Part shown: in pieces, positions 41,674 to 48,665 of the stretch | How the letters are laid out: every line of letters starts with the position of its first letter | Numbering within the stretch: position 1 is the first letter of the stretch | Assembly: GCA_002412885.1 (NCBI GenBank) | Contig: DHVX01000004.1 | Span: 1 to 48,665 of the forward strand | Reading direction: 5' to 3' | Length of the DNA: 48,665 bases | Source: Bacteroidales bacterium UBA5197 | GTDB taxonomy: Bacteria; Bacteroidota; Bacteroidia; Bacteroidales; Lentimicrobiaceae | Made by a program: the position numbers and the translations under genes | Notes under the pieces: generated by a model | What the model was told of the DNA's origin: nothing | What the model saw: the letters and a program-made list of their open reading frames with translations, nothing else | Database searches by the model: none

Positions 41674-42753
41674 TTAAAATCTCGATACAAGTTTTTTGAG
41701 CAGCAATTTCCTGAATTTCTTTACGGTGTATTCTTTTTGTATAATGGTTGAATTGCTTTTTACGTTCTCAGATTGTTCTTTAACGATCATATTAATGATC
41801 TGTTCAGTGTTGTCAGGGTAGAACACCTGCTCAATAGTGCCATTAAGAATCCAGTCGTTGATTTTTTCTGCATTCTCAGGTTTCAGGGTTTTGAGCACCG
41901 GCACACCCAGTTCTTTCAGTGCTGCAGCATTGCATAGCTGTTCAAACTGCCCTTTCATAGGGATTACCATTAATTTTTTACCCATATACAAAGCTTCCGA
42001 AGGTGTTTCAAATCCTGCTCCGCAAAGCACACCTTCTGCGGTTGCCAAGCTTTTTATGAATGCCTCATTATTTATGGGTTGTATTTTGATGTTGTTCTCG
42101 CAAAATGCTTGTTTATTGTGTTTTGAAAATACCTGCCATTGCACACCATTGCACATTCTGAGTACTTTCAGAATCAGTTTGTCTTTGTATGCCGGCAGGT
42201 AAACGGTGTAATGTCCCATATTTTCTACCTTTATATCGCGGATTTGTGAACGGATTACCGGTGTGAAAATATTGTCATCATATGCCCTGAAGTGAAACCC
42301 GTATTTCGCTTTGGCCGGTGCATAATTCCTGAGGATGGCTTTTGCAAGCAGATCTTTGCTTTTTGGCTTGGGAGATTGCTTGCTTAATACTGCCGATTGG
42401 TGGCTTACCGATACACAGTGAACATTGCTCAGGTGGCACGCCCAGGCTGATACGGGTTCAAAATCATTGATTACCAGATCGTAATCTCGCACCGGCAGAC
42501 TGTTTATCTCCGACAATAGTACCTTGATATAGTTCTTCTTGTATGTTTCCAATATATCTATACCTCCATTCGAGCCAAAGATAAAGCCTAAGCCCTTAAG
42601 CTGATATTTTACAGGATATGGAAAATCAACATCTGACTGTGATCCGCTTACCAGAATCTCAACATCATGATTTTTCATCAGCACCGGAACTATATCACGC
42701 GCCCGGCTCAGGTGGCCATTGCCTGTTCCCTGAATTGCATAAAGAATCTTCAT
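41674..42753 (-). CDS. MurG-like glycosyltransferase (MJ1255/VC2487 type), 359 aa
   Basis: A GT-B fold enzyme. The N-terminal Rossmann domain has MKILYAIQGTGNGHLSRARD, the glycine-rich acceptor loop with the conserved GxGHLSR. The C-terminal domain has GAGFETPSEALYMGKKLMVI, then PMKGQFEQLCNAAAL, the nucleotide-sugar-binding motif of this group. The family transfers a sugar, often onto a lipid acceptor, at the cytoplasmic face. It overlaps by four bases (ATGA) with the LpxH-like phosphoesterase gene upstream, a pairing that points to glycolipid synthesis. The sugar and acceptor are unknown. The last 45 residues are basic and may help membrane contact. Confidence 0.88.
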   Translation of the reverse strand: MKILYAIQGTGNGHLSRARDIVPVLMKNHDVEILVSGSQSDVDFPYPVKYQLKGLGFIFGSNGGIDILETYKKNYIKVLLSEINSLPVRDYDLVINDFEPVSAWACHLSNVHCVSVSHQSAVLSKQSPKPKSKDLLAKAILRNYAPAKAKYGFHFRAYDDNIFTPVIRSQIRDIKVENMGHYTVYLPAYKDKLILKVLRMCNGVQWQVFSKHNKQAFCENNIKIQPINNEAFIKSLATAEGVLCGAGFETPSEALYMGKKLMVIPMKGQFEQLCNAAALKELGVPVLKTLKPENAEKINDWILNGTIEQVFYPDNTEQIINMIVKEQSENVKSNSTIIQKEYTVKKFRKLLLKKLVSRF

Positions 42754-43607
42754 TGGTGATGCAGATTAAATTCAAGCAACATATTGTTAAATATTTTCGC
42801 ATTATCCATGTCTTTCTCCTCTTCTTTAGATTCCATTTTCATTTTTTCGTTATCAAACTTACTGAATTGGTAGATTGACCATTCGCCATCAGTGTATTCC
42901 AGTGAAGACAGATTTTCAACCCAATCGCCGGAGTTCATATAAGTTATGCTCCCAGCCTCAGTGGTGATGGTTTTGATCTCAGGATGATGAATATGACCGC
43001 AAATGACATAATCGTATTTGTTTTGAATGCCGATTTCAGCGCTGGTTTGTTCGAAATTATTAATAAATGCCACCGCAGATTTTACACTTTGCTTGATTTT
43101 TTTGGATAATGACAGTTTCCCTCTTTTCAGTATCTTTTGTGAGATGAAGTTAACAAATCTGTTTATCAGAATCAGAATGTCATACCCTTTTGAACCCAGT
43201 TTCGCCAGCCATCTTGAGTATTGCATGGTGACATCAAATACATCTCCATGAAATATCCAGGCTTTCTTGCCGTCATCCAGATTAAGTACCACTTTGTTGA
43301 CTATACTGAGAGCCCCCATTTTCATGCCCACAAATCTTCGCAGCATTTCATCATGATTGCCTGTAACATAGTAGGTTTTTGTGCCATTCCCGATCCATTT
43401 CAGAAGATGCTTGACAACTTTCATGTGACTTCCCGGCCAGTAAGTTTTGCTGAATTGCCAAACGTCAACTATATCGCCGTTTAGCACAACTATGCCGGGT
43501 TTGATGCTTTTCAGATAATGGAGAAGCTCTTTGGCATGACACCCATAGGTGCCAAGGTGAATGTCAGAAATTACGACCACTTCAACCTTCCTCTTTTTTT
43601 TCTTCAT
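42750..43607 (-). CDS. LpxH-like UDP-2,3-diacylglucosamine pyrophosphatase-family metallophosphoesterase, 285 aa
   Basis: A calcineurin-like phosphoesterase with all metal-binding motifs: VISDIHLGTYG (Asp and His), LNGDIVDVW, VTGNHDEMLRRF and YVICGHIHHPEI. The order and spacing match the LpxH/YbbF-type branch, which cleaves pyrophosphate bonds of acylated UDP-sugars. This branch in Bacteroidota also includes paralogues outside lipid A synthesis. The co-translation with a glycosyltransferase suggests this is such a paralogue and not the lipid A enzyme itself. It starts at ATG 43607 with a lysine-rich N-terminus (MKKKKRKVEV). A C-terminal extension of about 35 residues after the last motif is charged. 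Confidence 0.87.
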   Translation of the reverse strand: MKKKKRKVEVVVISDIHLGTYGCHAKELLHYLKSIKPGIVVLNGDIVDVWQFSKTYWPGSHMKVVKHLLKWIGNGTKTYYVTGNHDEMLRRFVGMKMGALSIVNKVVLNLDDGKKAWIFHGDVFDVTMQYSRWLAKLGSKGYDILILINRFVNFISQKILKRGKLSLSKKIKQSVKSAVAFINNFEQTSAEIGIQNKYDYVICGHIHHPEIKTITTEAGSITYMNSGDWVENLSSLEYTDGEWSIYQFSKFDNEKMKMESKEEEKDMDNAKIFNNMLLEFNLHHQ

Positions 43608-44020
43608 CAGGTAAATCAGTTTTTGCGAATGGTTGAAAATCCGGGAATATCGGAAAACATAGCCTGCGATTTAATATTTTCAACCACACTGCTGATTTAA
43701 AGAAGGAAACTTGTTGATTAAACGGAATACAGCAGTACGATTCCACTGCTTATTCATAAGCAATTTTGAGTAAAGGAGTTGAATTGACATCGGCCTGAAA
43801 AATTTCTCAAAGCTATTCAGACAGTGTAATCGAAATATGAACTTTTTGTTATGTATATGTTAATTCTCAGGCTGGAGCCTGAAACTCTATGGCCATTTTA
43901 TTAAAAAGGTAAATCAGATGAGGAGAATACAAGCCATTACTTGCGTGAAATTATTGAAATGAGAAGCAACGTTTTTAAGCCGTTAATGCCGGACTTTCTG
44001 AAACTCAGATACTGATTTTC
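43608..44020. other. Intergenic stretch with one REP-like palindrome
   Basis: No gene is seen in 413 nt. The palindrome tcaggct-gg-agcctga lies at 43867-43882. The rest is the leader of the phosphoesterase gene and the 3' flank of the AAA+ gene. Confidence 0.5.
43867..43882. repeat. Palindrome tcaggctggagcctga
   Basis: A perfect 7-bp inverted repeat with 2-nt centre. It may close the AAA+ or phosphoesterase transcript from either side. Confidence 0.55.
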
Positions 44021-46621
44021 CTATTTTCTGAACCCAACCTGCCTCGAAACGAGCGTATCAGCGTCAGTCAGAAATTCCTGAACATCCTTCAGAATTATCG
44101 TTTTTATCATTTCTCCGTTTCTTTGGTCTGTGGCAATCTGGCTCATTCTCAGGTTTTGATTGCGGATCGTTTTTTCAATTACTTTTCTTACAAACCTTCC
44201 GTTTCCGAAATACTGGTTGCGGTTGTTGGCCTGAAATCTGAAATATGCTTCGAGGTGATTCAATGCCTCTGCTTCGGCTTGCATTCCGGCTTTTGATATC
44301 TGCACTTTTGCAATATCCAGAAGTTCTTCGGCATTAAAATCATTAAAAATCAAATGGCCATCGAATCTTGAACGAAGCCCTGGGTTTGAGTCAAGAAAGT
44401 AGCCCATCTCTTTTGGATATCCGGCAACAATCAACGAAAATTCTCCCCTTCGGTCCTCCATTTGCTTGATGATTACCTCAACGGCTTCTTTTCCAAAGTC
44501 ATTGTGGCCTCCGCTGGTCAGTGCATATGCTTCATCAATAAAAAGCACACCACCAATGGCAGCCTCAATTTTGCTCAGGGTTTTTGGAGCGGTTTCTCCC
44601 ACAACAGTGCCAATCATATCTTCGCGGCTGCATTCCACAAGATGTCCGCGTTCAAGAATGCCCAGCGCCTTGTATATCTGAGCAATGATGCGCGCCACAG
44701 TGGTTTTTCCCGTACCCGGGTTTCCGGTAAAGATGTTGTTTAACGAAAGTGCGCTGACAATATCCTTTCCGGTTTCGGAATAATACCTGGCAAGTTTGGC
44801 CAGTTCGCTGATTTCCGTTTTGACACTTTCCAGCCCGGTCATATCTTTCAGCTCGTTGAGCGCATGTTCCAGCAAACGGTCATCGGCCCTCATCTGTACT
44901 TTTTTTCTGATGTTTTTAGAGAAAAGACCTTCCATATCGCAGAGCAGAATCGTGCATAAGTCCTCTCTCGTCAATTTACTTCCTCCTGAATTTATAACCC
45001 TGATACCGAGATTTAGCTGCGCTTCTTCAAGCATCGATTTTACAATTCTCGCATTTCCAAAGCTTCTGCTGCGCTTTCTGTACTGCTCTTCCAGATATTT
45101 AAACATCATTGCTGAAACATCATCTGAAAAGACAAGCTGTTTGTGCTTTGCTTCTCTTCTGGCTATCTCCATCAACTCTTCAGGTGTATAATCAGGGAAA
45201 TCATAAACGTAACGGAATCTCGAACGCAGACCCGGATTAAAATCGAGAAAACCATCCATCTCTTTCGGGTAGCCGCATACAATTACAGCAATATCTCCAG
45301 GCCCGTCTGACATTTCGCTGAGCAGGGTTTCTATTACTTCACGCCCGTAATCCTTGTTGTCATCGGCCTTCACAGCAAGGGAATAAGCTTCATCTATCAA
45401 TAAAATTCCACCCCTGGCTTTTTCAATTACCTCTTTGGTCATGGGCGCGGTTTCACCGATATACCTACCCACCAATGTAGCCCGGCTGGCTTCATATACG
45501 GTGTCTTTTGGCAATAATCCCAGATGCTTGTATATCTTGCCCAGCATTTTGGCAATGCTGGTTTTTCCGGTTCCGGGATTGCCACTGAATACTGCATTGA
45601 GGTTTATGGATTTCATGGGCTCTATCCCCATTTCATCACGCAATTTCATGTATTTAATGTAGCCCGCGTAATCGTGCAACCTCTTTTTAATACTTTCCAG
45701 CCCGACCAGGCCATCCATTTCTCTGAAAATGTCATCCTCCGAAAGAGTTCCGTTGAAAAATGCCGGAACATCAATTCTGTTGTTTCCATATATAATGGAG
45801 TAATCATTTTTCGTCCTGTCAATCTGATCGGCTACCTTAAAATTTGTAATCGCGATCAGTTTGCCCATAAATACAAATTCTACCGTATAGTTGCCTTCCT
45901 CCCAGCTTACATTTACCGGATCTCCGCACCCGGCTTCTATAAAGAAGTTATGATTTGGCGGGTTTGGCGTAACGTCGGTTACTTTTACCAGATGATGCAT
46001 CAATTGTCTTGCCTCGTTATAATAATTGAAGACAAACTCACCTTTCCATGTGTGTTGGGGGATTTTATTTCTGATTTCAAGCTCTGTCCAGATAAACCGG
46101 GTTGCCATCCGCTGATATTGCCTGTAATATGATCTTTCATATCGTTTGGGCTCAGGATCAGAAGTGTCCTCAAACAGCTTCAAGCCAAATACTTCAAAGT
46201 AAGGGTTTTCATCATTGCTCAACGGCCCTTCGTTAACCAGTGTGAAGTCAGCACTTTCGCATTTTTCATCATCAATCCATAACTCAAGACTATAGGAGCC
46301 ATCTTCCCATTCATCATCATCATAAGGCTCTATGGTATATTGTATGGATAATATATTCTCAGAAGCCAGCGCTTCTAGTGTTGTTTCATAGGTGTCAAGG
46401 ATCATTTTCTCCGAATCTTCGGAATTGTACCAGATAAAAAACTCGATCTTGCTTTCCCAGTCTTCCTCGTCAAACTTTTTATTGTATAGTTTAAGTTCTG
46501 CCGTTATTGCCGTTAATTCAGACTTATCGAAAATATGCCGGTATTTTTTTTCAGGGCCCAAACCGCTGTCGGCAATGTTAAGTAATTGAAGTTCTTTAAT
46601 TTTGAAGTTGGGATTGTCCAT
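44021..46621 (-). CDS. Double AAA+ ATPase, CbbX/SpoVK-like, with a beta-rich N-terminal region, 866 aa
   Basis: Two tandem AAA+ modules of the CbbX/CfxQ/SpoVK class. The first has Walker A FSGNPGTGKTSIAKM near residue 344 and Walker B GGILLIDEAYSL near 409. The second has Walker A FTGNPGTGKTTVARI near 629 and Walker B GGVLFIDEAYAL near 693. Arginine-finger segments (NPGLRSRFRYV, NPGLRSRFDGH) occur in both. The first 280 residues have no AAA motif. They consist of two similar beta-sandwich-like halves of about 140 residues, with WESKIEFFIWYNSED in one and TWKGEFVFNYYNEARQ in the other. These look like a substrate- or partner-binding module. All ATPase residues are intact. Members remodel protein complexes such as Rubisco or ESX-secretion substrates. 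The client here is unknown. The gene appears monocistronic. Confidence 0.93.
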   Translation of the reverse strand: MDNPNFKIKELQLLNIADSGLGPEKKYRHIFDKSELTAITAELKLYNKKFDEEDWESKIEFFIWYNSEDSEKMILDTYETTLEALASENILSIQYTIEPYDDDEWEDGSYSLELWIDDEKCESADFTLVNEGPLSNDENPYFEVFGLKLFEDTSDPEPKRYERSYYRQYQRMATRFIWTELEIRNKIPQHTWKGEFVFNYYNEARQLMHHLVKVTDVTPNPPNHNFFIEAGCGDPVNVSWEEGNYTVEFVFMGKLIAITNFKVADQIDRTKNDYSIIYGNNRIDVPAFFNGTLSEDDIFREMDGLVGLESIKKRLHDYAGYIKYMKLRDEMGIEPMKSINLNAVFSGNPGTGKTSIAKMLGKIYKHLGLLPKDTVYEASRATLVGRYIGETAPMTKEVIEKARGGILLIDEAYSLAVKADDNKDYGREVIETLLSEMSDGPGDIAVIVCGYPKEMDGFLDFNPGLRSRFRYVYDFPDYTPEELMEIARREAKHKQLVFSDDVSAMMFKYLEEQYRKRSRSFGNARIVKSMLEEAQLNLGIRVINSGGSKLTREDLCTILLCDMEGLFSKNIRKKVQMRADDRLLEHALNELKDMTGLESVKTEISELAKLARYYSETGKDIVSALSLNNIFTGNPGTGKTTVARIIAQIYKALGILERGHLVECSREDMIGTVVGETAPKTLSKIEAAIGGVLFIDEAYALTSGGHNDFGKEAVEVIIKQMEDRRGEFSLIVAGYPKEMGYFLDSNPGLRSRFDGHLIFNDFNAEELLDIAKVQISKAGMQAEAEALNHLEAYFRFQANNRNQYFGNGRFVRKVIEKTIRNQNLRMSQIATDQRNGEMIKTIILKDVQEFLTDADTLVSRQVGFRK

Positions 46622-47241
46622 CTGTAATCAATTTCTTCAGTGATATATAGTTATCAGATTCATTTATCACCTTATATATTTGTCTGGATTTACCTGCACA
46701 AGAACATAAAAAAGCAGACAATAAGGAGGGTTGTTTCTGAATGACATTCAAATTTACAAATGTTTTTCAGCCGGGTATGACGCCAGAGCAAAAAAAATGA
46801 ATTTTCCCGGATAAATTCTGTTTGGGGACCAATTATTCCTGCACCGGATATTGCAAAATGCAAAAACCGGAGGCGACTCGAATCATGTATTTTCATGTTA
46901 GTGGCTATTTTTTTAACCCTATTGATTTTCTTTAAATTATCCAAAATAGAATCTCGGTGAATCTTCGGATGTCAAATTATATTGGCTATATTAGCAATCA
47001 ATAAAAATGAAATTTAGGCTTGGGCGCCTGATAAGATTGCATACAGCGAAAGTGCAAGGGTTCCGATAATAATTTTTGCAATAGACCCGTGTTGTGGCCG
47101 CACGTTGTTTGATGTTAGGGAGTGAATACCTACAGTCTTAATTTTAAGAAATAACTTAGGATTTAAATTGACTGATGTTTGTTTTTTTATTGTACATTTA
47201 TACGATTAACCAGGCTGTCTTAGCCATTATATATCTTGTTT
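46622..47241. other. Large intergenic stretch before the zinc-ribbon gene, 620 nt
   Basis: A minus-strand frame at 46690-46944 is short, low in similarity to anything recognised and probably not a gene. The right half contains a GC-richer segment (gttgtggccgcacgttg, 47090-47106) unlike its surroundings, which may mark the edge of acquired DNA. No clear promoter match is seen. Confidence 0.4.
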
Positions 47242-47988
47242 ATGAAAAAGTTAATTTCATTGATTTTTAATCTATTCGAACCAAATAAAGAATTGAAAAC
47301 AAGCAATGAGGCAGAGGTAACAACGTCAATTATCGAAAAAAAGGATTTGAGGGAAGCAATCTGCCCTTATTGCAAAAAAGGCCTTAAAAAAATACCAAGC
47401 AGAAAAACAAAATGCACTAATTGTGGTGAATTTATCTTTGTGAGGTCTTCTCCTGAGAGAATTAAAATTCTTTGCACAGAAGAACAGGCTAAAGAAATTG
47501 ATAAACAATGGAATGACATTTATGAAGTTGATGAAAAACCAAGTAAGGCAGGCGAGAGATGGCAAGATGAGGCATGGTGTCGACTTAATAAAGAAACGTT
47601 AGATCATACTAAAAATGGGAACTGGCGACAGTTTAGGGAAGCACGATTGAGCATGGCATATATACTCGATGGGGATAAAAAATATAAAAATGCCTTAAGA
47701 TTTTACTTTGAGGTAGTATTTTTTGATTTAAACGGAGTTAATGATAAGTTTGGTTCTTATGATGCAATTATTAATGAACGACCGCTTAAAATGTTTGATA
47801 TTGCGCAGTCCTCAGAGCCCCTGTTCATTGCAGAGATTAATAATATTGTAAATGAGTTAGGTCTAAGTCTTGACCAACTTAAGTCTGTCTTTTTTGAAAG
47901 TTGTGGTTGGATTGAGAAATTCAATACTCCAATAAAATTAGATGAAGCTTGGAATATAATTGAAGAAAAACTTCAAATGAAAGATTAA
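47242..47988 (+). CDS. Hypothetical zinc-ribbon protein, 248 aa
   Basis: I do not recognise the family beyond its N-terminal zinc ribbon, CPYC at about 40-43 and CTNC at about 57-60 (KIPSRKTKCTNCGEFIFVR). The remaining 180 residues are soluble and mostly helical, with WQDEAWCRLNKETLDHTKNG, then WRQFREARLSMAYILDG and ALRFYFEVVFFDLNGVN. This layout recalls small phage or plasmid proteins that pair a zinc ribbon with a helical domain. ATG 47242 is used. An in-frame TTG at 47236 is weaker. The gene is AT-rich and sits next to an IS66 insertion, so it is probably part of an accessory segment. Confidence 0.72.
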   Translation: MKKLISLIFNLFEPNKELKTSNEAEVTTSIIEKKDLREAICPYCKKGLKKIPSRKTKCTNCGEFIFVRSSPERIKILCTEEQAKEIDKQWNDIYEVDEKPSKAGERWQDEAWCRLNKETLDHTKNGNWRQFREARLSMAYILDGDKKYKNALRFYFEVVFFDLNGVNDKFGSYDAIINERPLKMFDIAQSSEPLFIAEINNIVNELGLSLDQLKSVFFESCGWIEKFNTPIKLDEAWNIIEEKLQMKD

Positions 47989-48033
47989 GTGTTTGCAAAA
48001 ATTCGAACGGAATTAATCTAAAAATTATCTCTT

Positions 48034-48195
48034 ATGAAACGTTTATTTCTTTTTTGCCTCAGTTTTCTTTTAATTAGCAGTTCTTTCAGTCAGGATTTAA
48101 TAAACAATTTTAAACAAGATGACAATAAATTGATTATTTGGCAGAATGTGTTTGAAACTGAATTAAACAAGGATCAATTGAATATTTGTAACTAA
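48034..48195 (+). pseudogene. Secreted protein cut short, apparently by an IS66 element (53 aa left)
   Basis: This short gene encodes the signal peptide MKRLFLFCLSFLLISSSFSQ followed by about 33 residues (DNKLIIWQNVFETELNKDQ). The stop arises in sequence that appears to belong to the end of the adjacent transposable element: gtaa at 48188-48191 resembles the terminal bases of IS66 elements. The rest of the gene should lie beyond the other end of the element, outside the window. It follows the zinc-ribbon gene by 45 nt in the same direction. A genuine tiny secreted peptide is the less likely alternative. Confidence 0.55.
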
Positions 48196-48665
48196 TCAGT
48201 TTCTTTTGTAATCGGCAATTGTGTTTAATGCAAGAAATACATTCTGACCATTTTTTATGGCAGTATCGATAATGGATCTCAGTATGGCAAAATTTTCAGC
48301 AGCTTCAAATATTTTGAATTGTCCGGATATTTTCTGTTTTACTTTCACATTCCGGATTGCCCTTTCCGAGCCATTGTTGTCAGCAGGGACATCGGGATGG
48401 TAAAGGAATGTCAAAATATGATCGCGATATTTGACTATCCGCTTTTGAAATGTGACCAATTCTTTATGTTTCGGATTCAAAGGCTCTTCCAACAAAATAT
48501 TCAACTGTTTTTCAAGGCTATCTCTGGCTTGGTTAGGGCTAATATAATCAGCGGGAATAAATTCCTTTTTAAGCTTTTCGGCCTGTATCAATATGCTACG
48601 AAAACGTTTAGGCCAGGTTGTTTTGTAACGCTTCTCAAAGTAAATGGTTTCACGTTCCAGATGGG
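48196..48665 (-). mobile_element. IS66-family transposase, C-terminal part, running off the window
   Basis: The frame is open to the window edge and ends at 48196. It encodes DVPADNNGSERAIRNVKVKQ followed by KISGQF, the signature DDE-domain end of IS66 TnpC transposases (catalytic Glu in NNxSERAIR). Before it comes HLERETIYFEKRYKTTWPKR, the helical insertion typical of the family. About 156 residues are visible. The element end should be at about 48188. TnpA and TnpB, if present, would lie to the right. It marks an insertion into the secreted-protein gene and likely explains why the contig ends here. Confidence 0.88.

Noticed and set aside
42750..43607. Firm gene symbol lpxH
   Set aside because: Motifs fit the branch, but coupling to a glycosyltransferase suggests a paralogue. 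The lipid A role cannot be shown from this window.
46690..46944. Minus-strand frame of 84 residues in the gap before the zinc-ribbon gene
   Set aside because: No motif, odd composition and no neighbouring context. Likely a chance frame in AT-rich DNA.
47080..47130. GC-richer segment that resembles an integron attC-like site (gttaggg core)
   Set aside because: No matching partner core upstream and no paired inner arms could be found, so an attC call is not supported.

Overview
The window looks like a chromosomal contig from an uncultured or little-known member of the Bacteroidota. Several things point there: secreted proteins with C-terminal type IX secretion (T9SS) sorting domains of both type A and type B (CHU_C-like), TAnnTTTG-type -7 promoter elements, a SusC/FepA-like TonB-dependent receptor, PorT-like beta-barrels, a DUF4919 protein, and the dispersed intergenic repeats typical of this phylum. 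No rRNA, tRNA or CRISPR array was recognised. The species cannot be named from the sequence alone.

Layout. 1-8.0 kb is accessory. It holds the tail of a reverse-transcriptase-like ORF, three small hypothetical or secreted proteins, a Crp/Fnr regulator beside a three-gene ABC exporter, a frameshifted RHS remnant abutting a cluster of hairpin repeats, and an MntA/HepT toxin-antitoxin pair. 8.0-19.0 kb carries four large T9SS-exported, PKD/Ig-like surface proteins, three of which are mosaics of shared N- and C-terminal modules. 19.0-26.0 kb mixes housekeeping genes (a spermidine-synthase-like methyltransferase, tex, trmN6) with small envelope proteins, embedded in repeat-rich intergenic DNA.

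26.0-32.0 kb is a minus-strand sulfur/respiration operon: an octaheme tetrathionate-reductase-family cytochrome, a cytochrome b561-type membrane subunit, a double-rhodanese lipoprotein, two YeeE/YedE sulfur-transport proteins (the second fused to a rhodanese fold) and a membrane-anchored degenerate rhodanese. Three of these proteins end in an identical Gly-Gly-Cys C-terminus on a flexible tail, and two of their rhodanese folds have lost the catalytic cysteine. I read this as a possible tethered persulfide-carrier system analogous to the SoxY swinging arm. It is the most interesting observation here.

32.7-40.0 kb is a late-haem block: hemH on the plus strand faces a minus-strand run of TonB-dependent receptor, RhtX/AmpG-like MFS transporter, hemN and hemG. 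Its content would allow uptake of a porphyrin or siderophore feeding the last haem steps, which the multihaem cytochrome next door would need. 40.2-46.7 kb has a small membrane protein, a DUF2721 protein, an LpxH-like phosphoesterase overlapping a glycosyltransferase, and a double AAA+ (CbbX-like) ATPase. The right end is accessory again: a zinc-ribbon protein, a secreted protein cut short, and an IS66 transposase running off the window.

The intergenic DNA holds a previously unfamiliar repeat of about 165 nt with AACCTTA heptamers in pairs spaced 19 nt apart (two full copies). It also holds 25-29-nt GC-rich palindromes that have inserted into other repeats, including into the heptamers themselves.
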